Below, piece after piece: positions 18,408-26,769 of a stretch of 64,000 nt of DNA. Source of the DNA: Chachezhania antarctica. Lineage in GTDB: Bacteria; Pseudomonadota; Alphaproteobacteria; Rhodobacterales; Rhodobacteraceae. The stretch is taken from assembly GCF_003646465.1 (NCBI RefSeq), contig NZ_QZEX01000004.1:1-64000 (forward strand). The letters run 5' to 3'. Below the pieces are notes generated by a model. It was given only the letters and a program-made list of their open reading frames with translations, did not search any database and had not been told where the DNA came from. Numbering within the stretch: position 1 is the first letter of the stretch; each line of letters begins with the position of its first letter. The translations under genes and the position numbers were made by a program.

Positions 18408-18515
18408 CGGTCTGATCCCTTTCGGTTCCGGGATCGTCTAGCCAAGGCAGCGGCGAAGGAAAAGACCTGATCCTGTGGATCATGGGTTTGACGGGGGAAT
18501 CCGCGCGTCGGGGCG

Positions 18516-19247
18516 TCAGGTCAGGCCGAACCGGGTGCGGAAGTAGTCTTCCATCCGCTGGTAGGCGTCACCGTTGAAATGCGCGGTCAGCAGGGCGTGT
18601 CCGTTGCCGGGATAGGCTTCCGTCTCGAGCCCCGGGCCGAACGCCTCGGCCAGGGTCGAGACATGTTCGGGCCTGCAGATCTTGTCGCCCGCATAGCGCA
18701 TGGCAAGGCCGGGGCCCTTCGCATCCATCGCGGCACGGGTGGCCGTGATCTCGTCCGGGCTCATGTGGGGCGGGCTGGCATGGCGAAGGGGCAGGGACGG
18801 CTGGCTGGCCACGCCGCCTGCCACCGCGTCTTCGGCCATCAGCGGCAGGGCGAAGCTGCCGGTCAGGCACATGCCGATCGCGCCGACCCGTGCGCCGCCT
18901 TCGCGGTCCGAGATGTCGGCCACCAGCGCACGCAGCCAGTTGGCGACGGGGCTTTGCCTGCCGCGGGCATAGACGTTGAATTCCCGCCGGATGCACAGCA
19001 GCCGGACAAGGTTCCGCACCATCGTCTTCTTGCCGAAGGTCCCGAAGAGATGCGGCAGGTACACGGTGAACCCGGCGGCGTTCAGGCGCGCGGCGAGCGC
19101 CAGGGTCTCCGGCCCGATGCCCGGAAGCTCCTGCATGATCAGGATCGGCGGACCGGAGCCCGCGACATGCACGTCATGCGTCACCGTCCGCCCGTCTTCC
19201 AGCGGTCCGGTGAAGGGGAAGGAGAATTCGGCGGTCCAGTCGGTCAT
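18516..19247 (-). CDS. Dienelactone hydrolase family protein
   Basis: A 243-residue alpha/beta hydrolase. The nucleophile is Cys127 in IGMCLTG, as in dienelactone hydrolase, an acid is present in MQELPG (Glu40), and GNGHAL near the C-terminus supplies the His. Dienelactone hydrolases open lactones in chloroaromatic breakdown, but most family members in genomes act on unknown esters. No aromatic pathway genes are nearby. It is on the same strand as valS and the AsnC-type gene, but separate from both. Confidence 0.88.
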   Translation of the reverse strand: MTDWTAEFSFPFTGPLEDGRTVTHDVHVAGSGPPILIMQELPGIGPETLALAARLNAAGFTVYLPHLFGTFGKKTMVRNLVRLLCIRREFNVYARGRQSPVANWLRALVADISDREGGARVGAIGMCLTGSFALPLMAEDAVAGGVASQPSLPLRHASPPHMSPDEITATRAAMDAKGPGLAMRYAGDKICRPEHVSTLAEAFGPGLETEAYPGNGHALLTAHFNGDAYQRMEDYFRTRFGLT

Positions 19248-19318
19248 GGGTTGACGCTAGCGCGGGACGCCGCGCTGGGCGAAGCGTTTTTCGTGGGGCG
19301 TGCACGGGGCATCGGGGT

Positions 19319-19407
19319 GGTGCGTGGGAACCACGCACCCTACGCCAAGGTTGCCGCAACAATGATCACCTACCGACGGTGGGTAAGGTGCGTGGCTCCC
19401 ACGCACC
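19319..19407. repeat. Pair of REP-like palindromes
   Basis: Two near-identical 21-base hairpins, GGTGCGTGG-GAA-CCACGCACC (19319-19339) and GGTGCGTGG-CTC-CCACGCACC (19387-19407), 47 bases apart, downstream of the AsnC-type gene. The identical stems and paired layout resemble REP/BIME sequences. No related transposase is visible. Confidence 0.65.
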
Positions 19408-19414
19408 GCAACGT

Positions 19415-19846
19415 TCACCCCCGGTCGATCTTAGTCGACAGGTGGATCAGGCTTTCCGACGACCGCACGCCGTTGGAATCGCCGATTCGGTCCAGCAGCG
19501 CGTCCAGATCCCCCGGCGAGGGCGCGGCCACCTGCACCAGCAGATCGAACCGGCCCGAGGTCGTGTAGGCGCGCTCCACCCCCGGAAGGACCTTCAGCCG
19601 GTCGAGCACCGCCGGCCCTCGCCGCGGCTCCACCGCCACCAGTACCGTGGCGCGCAGCATGGGCTCCGTCCCCGGCCCCTGCTTCAGCGTATAGCCCGCG
19701 ATGGCGCCGCTGGTTTCCAGACGTGTCAGCCGGGCCTGCACCGTGGTGCGAGCCAGCTGCAGCCGGTGCGCCAGCGCTGTGACGGGCATCCGGGCGTTTT
19801 CGCGTAGGAGATCGACCAGCCTTCGGTCGGTTTCGTCTAATTGCAT
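19415..19846 (-). CDS. AsnC/Lrp family transcriptional regulator
   Basis: A 143-residue regulator with the N-terminal winged helix-turn-helix (MQLDETDRRLVDLLRENARM, recognition region around ARTTVQARLTRLETSG) and a C-terminal RAM ligand domain (VLVAVEPRRGPAVLDRL to the end). Such proteins bind amino acids and form DNA-wrapping oligomers. It is divergent from a PLP decarboxylase gene, with a near-palindrome between them, so local control of that gene in response to its amino acid substrate is likely. It probably also regulates itself. Confidence 0.92.
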   Translation of the reverse strand: MQLDETDRRLVDLLRENARMPVTALAHRLQLARTTVQARLTRLETSGAIAGYTLKQGPGTEPMLRATVLVAVEPRRGPAVLDRLKVLPGVERAYTTSGRFDLLVQVAAPSPGDLDALLDRIGDSNGVRSSESLIHLSTKIDRG

Positions 19847-19903
19847 GGTAGCCTCGTCATTCAGCGCAGAATTAACGGCAATACGGTCACAATGCTACGG
19901 GAA

Positions 19904-19930
19904 TCCAACATCGGACTGTCGGATGCTGGA
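19904..19930. promoter_or_regulatory. 27-bp near-palindrome, candidate Lrp-type operator
   Basis: The left arm TCCAACATCGGAC (19904-19916) and right arm GTCGGATGCTGGA (19918-19930) are reverse complements with 2 mismatches around a central T. It sits 37 bases before the decarboxylase start and 57 bases from the regulator start, a good place for the AsnC/Lrp protein to bind. Confidence 0.55.
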
Positions 19931-19967
19931 GGCAGACATAACCTCAAAGCACCGGGACACCTTTTAA

Positions 19968-21125
19968 ATGCGCCATTCTCCTGCATGGTCAACGCCAGAA
20001 GCCCACCTTCTCCGCACCCGCCCGGACCGCGCGCAGCTTTATATTGCGCCCGCTGTCCTGCAGGCGACGGCAAGGCGCTTCCATGCGGGGTTTCCCGGTC
20101 TCGTGACCTATGCCGTAAAGGCCAATGCAAGGGACGAAGTGCTGACCAACCTTGTCGCCGCCGGGCTCGATACATTCGATGTCGCGTCCGTGGACGAGAT
20201 GCAGATGATCCGCCGGGTCTGCCCTGGCGCGGTGCTGCACTACAACAACCCGATCCGCTCGAAGGCCGAGATCGCGGAGGCCATCCGCCTCGGCGCCTAT
20301 TCGTGGTCGGTCGATGACATGGCGCAGCTGGACAAGCTGGCGGAGGTTCCTGCCGAGTGCGAAATCTCCGTCCGCTTCGCGCTGCCGGTGAGGGGCGCCG
20401 TCTACGACTTCGGCAAGAAATTCGGCGCGACGCCCGATGCGGCGGTCGAGCTTCTTAAAGCCGTGGCCGCGAGCGGTCGCGTTCCGGCGTTGTGCTTCCA
20501 TCCCGGCACCCAGTGCACCGATCCCGAAGCGTGGACGGCCTACATCACCGAGGCTGCCCGCATTGCCGACCGCGCCGGCGTGACCATTGCCCGTCTGAAC
20601 GTGGGCGGCGGGTTCCCGTCGTCGCGCGACGGGGACGATAGCGGCGGTGACGCTGGCACCTGCCCGCCGCTTGAAGCGATCTTCGACGCCATAGCCCGTG
20701 CCACGAAAACCGCCTTCGGCGACAACGCCCCGGCGCTTCTGTGCGAACCGGGCCGCGCCATGGTGGCCGAGGCGTTCACGTTGGTGGCGCGCATCAAGGC
20801 GCTGAAACATGAGGGCGGCACCGTCTTCCTGAACGACGGGATATATGGCGGCCTGTCCGAATGCCGCGACCTGGGCCTGTCGGGCCGCGTTCGGGTTGTG
20901 TCGCCCGAAGGCCAAGTGCGCCGCGCCACCCGCACCCCCCGCGTGGTTTTCGGGCCGACCTGCGACAGCCTTGACCGGCTGCCCGACGGTCTGCCCCTGC
21001 CGGCCGATGCGGCCGAGGACGACTACGTGATGTTTGGCGCAATGGGTGCCTATTCCATTGCCATCGGCACCCGGTTCAACGGCTACGGACTGGACGATGT
21101 CGTCACAGTTCAGCAACTGACCTGA
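19968..21125 (+). CDS. Fold-III PLP decarboxylase, ornithine/diaminopimelate decarboxylase type
   Basis: A 385-residue alanine-racemase-fold decarboxylase. The PLP lysine is K51 in TYAVKAN. Further landmarks are FHPGTQC, the glycine loop NVGGGFPS, CEPGRAMV, and the C-terminal GPTCDSLD with the cross-subunit active-site Cys. The last motif and the length favour ornithine or a related basic amino acid over diaminopimelate as substrate, giving putrescine. The divergent AsnC/Lrp gene fits amino acid control. No good ribosome site precedes the ATG. Confidence 0.82.
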   Translation: MRHSPAWSTPEAHLLRTRPDRAQLYIAPAVLQATARRFHAGFPGLVTYAVKANARDEVLTNLVAAGLDTFDVASVDEMQMIRRVCPGAVLHYNNPIRSKAEIAEAIRLGAYSWSVDDMAQLDKLAEVPAECEISVRFALPVRGAVYDFGKKFGATPDAAVELLKAVAASGRVPALCFHPGTQCTDPEAWTAYITEAARIADRAGVTIARLNVGGGFPSSRDGDDSGGDAGTCPPLEAIFDAIARATKTAFGDNAPALLCEPGRAMVAEAFTLVARIKALKHEGGTVFLNDGIYGGLSECRDLGLSGRVRVVSPEGQVRRATRTPRVVFGPTCDSLDRLPDGLPLPADAAEDDYVMFGAMGAYSIAIGTRFNGYGLDDVVTVQQLT

Positions 21126-21193
21126 CGCCCGGCTGGACTCCTGTTCCGTCCCTTGTAGTGTCTGCCCAAGCAAATGTCTTGGAGGGCAAAGCC

Positions 21194-23494
21194 ATGGAAA
21201 AGTTCGGGAAGAGCCAGCCGATCAAGCGGGTCGAAGATGTCAGGTTCCTGACGGGGCACGGACGCTACATCGATGATGTCGCGCCGGAAGGTTCGCTTTA
21301 CGGCTATGTGCTGCGCAGCCCCGTCGCGCATGCCGTTCTGAACGGCGTCGATGCGTCGGACGCGGCGGATGCCGATGGCGTGCATCTGGTGGTAACCGCG
21401 GCCGATCTGGATGCAGCCGGCATCACGAACGAGATGGAAGGCGCCCTGATGCCCAACCGCGACGGGTCGATGGGCGTGAAGACAACACGCCCGATTCTGT
21501 CGACGTCGAAGCTGCGCCATGTGGGCGAACCGATCGCCATGATCTTCGCTGACACGCTGGAACAGGCCCGCGACGCGGCCGAACTGATCGAGATCGAGTA
21601 CGACGAACTTCCCGCCAAGATGGACATCGGGCCGGGCGGCGAGACGATCCATGAGGAAGCCCCCGACAACCTCGCACTCGACTTCGGTGTCGGGGACGAG
21701 GCCGCGACGGAAGAGGCCTTTGCCAAGGCCGCCAAGACGGTGAAGCTGGAAGTGGGCGACAACCGGGTCATCGTGAACTCGATGGAGCCCCGCGGCTGCG
21801 TGGCCGACTGGGACGGCGAACGCCTGCATTTCGCCTATGGCGGGCAGGGTGTCTGGGGCGTGAAGGAGGAGCTTTCCAAGGCGCTGAGCCTCGACGCCGA
21901 AAAGATCCATGCCACCACGCCCGATGTCGGCGGCGGCTTTGGCATGAAGGCCCCGGCCTACCCCGAATACATGGTCTGCGCCCATGCCTCGCGCGTGCTG
22001 GACCGGCCAGTGCGCTGGATGTCCGACCGGACCGAGGCGATGCTGAGCGACCATGCCGGCCGCGATCTTGTCTCGGTGGCGGAATTCGCCTTCGACGAGA
22101 CCAACAAGATCACCGCCTACCGGGTGAACACACGGTCGAACCTCGGCGCCTACAACTCGAACTTCGGGCAGGCGATCCAGAGCTTCCTGTTCGCCCGCGT
22201 GCTGATGGGCACCTATGACGTCCAGACCGTCTGGATGAACTCCAAGGCCTATTACACCAACACCACGCAGGTTGACGCGTACCGCGGTGCCGGGCGACCC
22301 GAGGCGATCTACGTGCTGGAACGCCTGATGGACCGCGCCGCGCGCGAACTGGGCGTCGATCCGCTGGAACTGCGCCGCAGGAATTTCATCAAGCCTGAGG
22401 CATTCCCCTACATGTCGGTGACGGGTGAAAACTACGACGTCGGCGATTTCGACAAGGTGCTGAGCCGTGCCGAGCGCGAGGCCGACCTCGCGGGCTTCGA
22501 CGCGCGTCGGGCGGCGGATCTGGAACAGGGACGTCTGCGCGGTGTTGGTATCTGTTACTATATCGAAAGCATTCTGGGCGATCCTTCCGAAGGCGCGAAG
22601 GTGGAGTTCTGCGAGGATGGAACGGTGAAGATCTATGTCGGCACGCAGTCGAACGGGCAGGGGCACGAAACCGTGTTCGCGCAGTTCCTGTCGGACCAGA
22701 CCGGCATTCCTTCCGACCGGATCTTCGTCATCCAGGGTGACAGCGACATGATCGCCAAGGGCGGCGGCACGGGCGGCTCCCGCTCCGTCACCACGCAGAC
22801 GAACGCGACGCTGACCACGGTGTCGAAGATGATAGAGGCGTTCACGCCCTACCTTGCCGACAAGATGGGTGTCGATCCGGCCGATGTGTCCTTCGACGAC
22901 GAAGCGTTCCGCGCGCCGGGATCAAACCTGACGCCCTCGTTCCTCGATGCCGCCGAAATGGCCCGCGCCGACGGGCGGGAGGACCTGCTGGTTCACGAAG
23001 GCCGCGGCGAACTGCCGGGCCGGTCCTACCCGAACGGCGCGCATATCGCCGAAGCCGTGATCGACCCGGATACCGGCAAGGTGACGATCGACCGGTACAT
23101 GGTGGTCGACGATTTCGGCAACCTCATCAACCCGATGCTGGCCGAAGGCCAGGTGCATGGCGGCGTGGCGCAGGGCATCGGCCAGGCGATCAACGAACTG
23201 ACCGCCTTCGACGAAGACGGGCAACTTCTGACCGCGACCTTCATGGATTACGGCATGCCGCGGGCGACGGATGTTCCGATGATCGGCTTCGTCCCCGAAC
23301 CGGTGCCGTCGACGGCCAACATCATGGGCATGAAAGGCTGCGGCGAAGCCGGGACGGTGGGTGCGCTGGCCGCGGTGGCCAACGCGGTGCAGGATGCGCT
23401 GTGGGATCAGGGCGTGCGCCAGGCAGACATGCCGTTCACGCCGATGAAAGTCTGGGAACTTTTGAAAGATGCCGGACAACGAACCGCCGCATAA
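21194..23494 (+). CDS. Molybdenum hydroxylase large subunit (xanthine dehydrogenase family)
   Basis: A 766-residue molybdopterin-binding subunit of the xanthine dehydrogenase/CO dehydrogenase family. The active-site loop is AYRGAGR (residues 362-368), not the AYRCSFR of true form I CO dehydrogenase, so annotation as CoxL would be misleading. The C-terminal catalytic Glu is E718 in GCGEAGT. The start at 21194 follows GGAGGG. Such enzymes need FAD and 2Fe-2S subunits, but neither is adjacent. The substrate, an aldehyde or heterocycle, is unknown. It overlaps the next gene by 26 bases. Confidence 0.85.
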   Translation: MEKFGKSQPIKRVEDVRFLTGHGRYIDDVAPEGSLYGYVLRSPVAHAVLNGVDASDAADADGVHLVVTAADLDAAGITNEMEGALMPNRDGSMGVKTTRPILSTSKLRHVGEPIAMIFADTLEQARDAAELIEIEYDELPAKMDIGPGGETIHEEAPDNLALDFGVGDEAATEEAFAKAAKTVKLEVGDNRVIVNSMEPRGCVADWDGERLHFAYGGQGVWGVKEELSKALSLDAEKIHATTPDVGGGFGMKAPAYPEYMVCAHASRVLDRPVRWMSDRTEAMLSDHAGRDLVSVAEFAFDETNKITAYRVNTRSNLGAYNSNFGQAIQSFLFARVLMGTYDVQTVWMNSKAYYTNTTQVDAYRGAGRPEAIYVLERLMDRAARELGVDPLELRRRNFIKPEAFPYMSVTGENYDVGDFDKVLSRAEREADLAGFDARRAADLEQGRLRGVGICYYIESILGDPSEGAKVEFCEDGTVKIYVGTQSNGQGHETVFAQFLSDQTGIPSDRIFVIQGDSDMIAKGGGTGGSRSVTTQTNATLTTVSKMIEAFTPYLADKMGVDPADVSFDDEAFRAPGSNLTPSFLDAAEMARADGREDLLVHEGRGELPGRSYPNGAHIAEAVIDPDTGKVTIDRYMVVDDFGNLINPMLAEGQVHGGVAQGIGQAINELTAFDEDGQLLTATFMDYGMPRATDVPMIGFVPEPVPSTANIMGMKGCGEAGTVGALAAVANAVQDALWDQGVRQADMPFTPMKVWELLKDAGQRTAA

Positions 23495-24614
23495 GCGCAG
23501 CGCCTGGCGGCGGCGGCTGCAGGGCGTCTCGCTCGGCACCGCGCGGTCGCTGGGGCGCGCCCTTGCACGGATGGTCGGCGGGCCCACCCGCCGGCGTTAC
23601 TCGCCCACAAGCTACACCCGCGGCCCAAAGGCCCATGTCATCATCCTCGACGGGACCATGTCCTCGCTGGAGGAGGGGTTCGAAACCCATGTCGGCACCA
23701 CCTACCGGCTGCTGCAGGAGATGGGCAGCCAGGTGTCGGTGTTCTACGAGGCGGGGATCCAGTGGCGGTCCTGGCGCAATGTCGGCGATGTCGTCACAGG
23801 GCGCGGCATCAACCGGCAGATCCGGCGGGCCTATGGCTACCTCGCCTCGCGCTACCGTCCGGGGGACCGGATCTACCTGATCGGCTATTCGCGCGGCGCC
23901 TATGCCGTCCGCTCGCTGGCGGGCGTGATCGACATGGTGGGCCTTCTGAAGGCCGAGCACGCGACCGTCAGCAACATCCGCACGATCTACCGCTACTACC
24001 AGTCCAACCCCGACAGCGACGCGGCGCGGGATTTTGTCCGGCTCTACTGCCACACCAAGACCCCGATCGAGATGGTGGGGGTCTGGGACACTGTGAAGGC
24101 GCTGGGCCTGCGATTGCCGATCCTGTGGCGGTTCTCGGAAGCGGAGCACGCCTTTCACAACCACGAACTGGGCCCGTCGATCCGCAACGGGTTCCACGCG
24201 CTGGCCCTGAACGAAAACCGCGCGGTCTACGATCCGATTCTGTGGAAATCGCAGGACGGTTGGACGGGCCGGGTCGAACAGATGTGGTTCCGCGGCACCC
24301 ACGGCGATGTCGGCGGCCAGCTGGGCGGATTCGAAGCCGCGCGCCCGCTGGCCAACATCCCGCTGGTCTGGATGCTTGACCGGGCCGAAGGCGCGGGGCT
24401 GCCGCTGCCCCACGGCTGGCGGGCGCGGTTTTATACCGATGTCACGGCCCCTTCCATCGGCACGTGGCGCGGATGGGGAAAGATCTTCCTTCTCAGGCAC
24501 CGCCGCAAGGTCGGGCGCGATCCGACCGAACAGATCCATTCCAGCGTGAAGGAAGGCCCGTTCCGGCGCAGCCTGTCGGACCTGTTGCAGATGGGATCGC
24601 GCAAGGCGCACTGA
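23469..24614 (+). CDS. DUF2235 alpha/beta hydrolase (Tle1-like phospholipase fold)
   Basis: 381 residues with a basic N-terminus (RRRLQGVSLGTARSLGRALAR) and a DUF2235 hydrolase domain. The start of the fold is HVIILDGTMSS (residues 56-66), the nucleophile elbow is GYSRGAY (Ser141), GVWDTVKALG supplies the likely acid, and FRGTHGDVGG the His. DUF2235 includes type VI secretion phospholipase effectors, but no secretion genes, VgrG or immunity gene is nearby, so a housekeeping lipase role is more likely. It begins 26 bases inside the hydroxylase gene and is probably co-transcribed with it. Confidence 0.82.
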   Translation: MPDNEPPHKRSAWRRRLQGVSLGTARSLGRALARMVGGPTRRRYSPTSYTRGPKAHVIILDGTMSSLEEGFETHVGTTYRLLQEMGSQVSVFYEAGIQWRSWRNVGDVVTGRGINRQIRRAYGYLASRYRPGDRIYLIGYSRGAYAVRSLAGVIDMVGLLKAEHATVSNIRTIYRYYQSNPDSDAARDFVRLYCHTKTPIEMVGVWDTVKALGLRLPILWRFSEAEHAFHNHELGPSIRNGFHALALNENRAVYDPILWKSQDGWTGRVEQMWFRGTHGDVGGQLGGFEAARPLANIPLVWMLDRAEGAGLPLPHGWRARFYTDVTAPSIGTWRGWGKIFLLRHRRKVGRDPTEQIHSSVKEGPFRRSLSDLLQMGSRKAH

Positions 24615-24836
24615 CACCGCGCGCCGGCTGCATCGCGCCGCCGACGGGACGAGGCCGCGAAAGACTACGCTGACAGGTATGGGCGGGCCAGCGGCCCGGC
24701 GCAGCGACCTCGAGGCCAAACCGGCCTGTCGCCGCACCCGCCCGGCCTCCCCTTTACGGCCCGCACACCCGTTCCTATAACCCAACCGAACCCATCCAAA
24801 CGCGCCGGGGACGTCCCGGACGGTCAGGACCCGCGC

Positions 24837-25775
24837 ATGAGCTTCCCCCATCGGCACCTCCTGGGCATCGAACAGCTCACGCCCCCCCAGATCGTGACGC
24901 TTCTGGACCTCGCCGATTCCTATGTCGGCCTGTCGCGCGGAAAGGGTGAACATTCGACGATCCTCGCCGGGCTCACCCAGATCAACATGTTCTTCGAAAA
25001 CTCCACCCGCACGCAGGCCAGCTTCGAACTGGCGGGCAAGCGGCTGGGGGCCGACGTGATGAACATGGCGATGCAGGCGTCGTCGATCAAAAAAGGCGAG
25101 ACGCTGATCGACACCGCGCTCACGCTCAACGCCATGCACCCCGACCTGCTGGTCGTCCGCCACCCCCATTCCGGCGCCGTGTCGCTTCTGGCGCAGAAGG
25201 TAAACTGCGCCGTCCTGAACGCGGGCGACGGGCGGCACGAACATCCCACGCAGGCGCTGCTGGATGCGCTGACGATCCGCCGTGCCAAGGGACGGCTTCA
25301 TCGCCTTGTCATCGCGATCTGCGGCGACATCGCCCATTCGCGGGTCGCGCGGTCGAACATCCTTTTGCTGGGCAAGATGGAAAACCGCATCCGCCTTGTC
25401 GGTCCGCCCACGCTCATGCCCGCGGGCATCGAAGAGTTCGGGGTCGAGGTCTACGACGACATGCGCGAAGGTCTGAAGGACGCCGATGTCGTCATGATGC
25501 TGCGCCTTCAGAAGGAACGCATGGACGGCGGCTTCATCCCGTCGGAACGCGAATATTTCCACCGCTACGGGCTGGATGCCGAAAAGCTGGCGCTGGCCAA
25601 GCCCGACGCGATCGTCATGCATCCCGGGCCGATGAACCGCGGGGTGGAGATCGACGGCACCATCGCCGATGACATCAACCGGTCGGTCATCCAGGACCAG
25701 GTCGAAATGGGCGTGGCCGTGCGCATGGCCGCGATGGATCTGCTGGCCCGCAACCTGGGGGCCCAGGCCGCATGA
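24837..25775 (+). CDS. pyrB: Aspartate carbamoyltransferase catalytic subunit
   Basis: A 312-residue ATCase that makes carbamoyl-aspartate from carbamoyl phosphate and aspartate, the first committed step of pyrimidine synthesis. The carbamoyl-phosphate motif STRT is at residues 56-59 ([16 protein letters not shown]), and the C-terminal [10 protein letters not shown] is intact. No pyrI regulatory subunit is nearby. It is first in an operon with two membrane proteins, a catalytically degenerate dihydroorotase and plsY, each overlapping or nearly so. The 222 bases upstream hold no gene I can support. Confidence 0.97.
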   Translation: MSFPHRHLLGIEQLTPPQIVTLLDLADSYVGLSRGKGEHSTILAGLTQINMFFENSTRTQASFELAGKRLGADVMNMAMQASSIKKGETLIDTALTLNAMHPDLLVVRHPHSGAVSLLAQKVNCAVLNAGDGRHEHPTQALLDALTIRRAKGRLHRLVIAICGDIAHSRVARSNILLLGKMENRIRLVGPPTLMPAGIEEFGVEVYDDMREGLKDADVVMMLRLQKERMDGGFIPSEREYFHRYGLDAEKLALAKPDAIVMHPGPMNRGVEIDGTIADDINRSVIQDQVEMGVAVRMAAMDLLARNLGAQAA

Positions 25776-26317
25776 CCGACACCATCGACATTCCCGCCCG
25801 CGAACATGGGCTGATCCGGCTCTTCTCTCTCGACATGCCGCCCGAGCGGGTGAAGTTCCTGTCCGAACCCGGCGCCACGGCGCAGGTGCTGGGCGTGGAG
25901 GAGCTAGACCACGCGCAGGTGGATATCTTCAAGGTCGAGGACATGGAGGATATCGGCCTCACCGGTTACCTTGTCGAGGGTCTGGGCGTGCCGCGCCAGC
26001 AGGTCGCGGCCGAGACCGAAACGCTCGACGCCGTTCAGGGCTGGGTCATGGCCGTCCGCTCGCGCGCGTTTGCCGAAAAGGCAGTGACGCTGACGCTGGA
26101 TCCGGACGTGAAACCCATTGCCACTTTCGCGGAAGCCCATGTCGAAAAGACCGGCGCCGCGCCGGTTTCGGAAAGCGCCGAGCCATACTCCGCCCCGCAA
26201 CCCGACCGCGTGCGCCGGGCGCAACGGGCGAAGAAGCGGCAGGCGGGGATCGTGATCTTGATCGTGTCGCTGGGGCTGCTGGCGGCGCTGGCCTCGCTCG
26301 CGGTGCATTTCCTGTGA
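25772..26317 (+). CDS. Conserved protein with C-terminal membrane anchor, unknown
   Basis: A 181-residue protein overlapping pyrB by 4 bases (ATGA). Residues about 1-115 are soluble and mixed ([20 protein letters not shown], then a long acidic stretch). Residues 125-155 are a Pro/Arg-rich linker, [12 protein letters not shown] is strongly basic, and the end ([23 protein letters not shown], shown by its ends GIVILIVS and AVHFL) is one membrane helix. The basic flank places the soluble domain in the cytoplasm. I do not recognise the family. Its position between pyrB and a PyrC-like gene suggests a link with the ATCase complex or the membrane. Confidence 0.8.
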   Translation: MTDTIDIPAREHGLIRLFSLDMPPERVKFLSEPGATAQVLGVEELDHAQVDIFKVEDMEDIGLTGYLVEGLGVPRQQVAAETETLDAVQGWVMAVRSRAFAEKAVTLTLDPDVKPIATFAEAHVEKTGAAPVSESAEPYSAPQPDRVRRAQRAKKRQAGIVILIVSLGLLAALASLAVHFL

Positions 26318-26322
26318 CCGGG

Positions 26323-26769
26323 ATGGACACCAGCCGGACGCAGCCGGAGGCGGACAGAGCGAACACGCCTGCGGGCGTGCGCTTCGCGCCGGACCGGTCG
26401 ACATATCTTCGGGCGCAGGCGTGGCTGGCCGCGCTTGCCGTGGCGGGGGCGGTGGTCGTCCTGTGGGCCATGGACAGCCCCTATGTCTGGACCGGCGCCG
26501 TGGGCGCACTTGCGGCCATCGGGCTGCGGGGCTGGTTCCTTGGCCGGGACGAGATGAACACCGTCTGGGAACTGCAGGGCGACACGCTGACGGGGCCGGG
26601 GACCACGCGCATCCACCTCGACAACATCGAAACGATCAAGACGATGGGCCACATCGTCCAGATCGTCACCAAGGACGGCATGAAGCACCTGATCCGTTAC
26701 CAGTCAGATCCGAAGGCGGTGATCGAGCGCCTCTCCGCGGCCCATCGCAGCATAAGGGGCGTGGCATGA
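26323..26769 (+). CDS. Membrane protein with PH-like C-terminal domain, unknown
   Basis: 148 residues. A short polar N-terminus leads to two close hydrophobic helices at about residues 30-48 and 54-70, then a 70-residue beta-rich tail (NTVWELQGDTLTGPGTTRIH, VQIVTKDGMKHLIRYQ) resembling the bacterial PH-like domains of small membrane proteins. The ATG at 26323 is used here; a GTG at 26314 that overlaps the previous stop (GTGA) is a real alternative. It overlaps the PyrC-like gene by 4 bases (ATGA). Function unknown. Confidence 0.75.
   Translation: MDTSRTQPEADRANTPAGVRFAPDRSTYLRAQAWLAALAVAGAVVVLWAMDSPYVWTGAVGALAAIGLRGWFLGRDEMNTVWELQGDTLTGPGTTRIHLDNIETIKTMGHIVQIVTKDGMKHLIRYQSDPKAVIERLSAAHRSIRGVA

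Noticed and set aside
16365-18470. A 701-codon plus-strand frame opposite valS
   Set aside because: Lies wholly opposite a synthetase with intact motifs; no domain pattern.
21194-23494. Calling the molybdenum hydroxylase an aerobic CO dehydrogenase (CoxL)
   Set aside because: The active-site loop is AYRGAGR, not the AYRCSFR of form I enzymes, and no coxM/coxS genes are adjacent.
23469-24614. DUF2235 protein as a type VI secretion effector
   Set aside because: No VgrG, PAAR, immunity or secretion gene nearby, and the start overlaps a metabolic gene.
24615-24836. A leader peptide or attenuator for pyrB
   Set aside because: I could not find a convincing short ORF with U-rich or pyrimidine-run signals; only GC-rich inverted segments without clear pairing.
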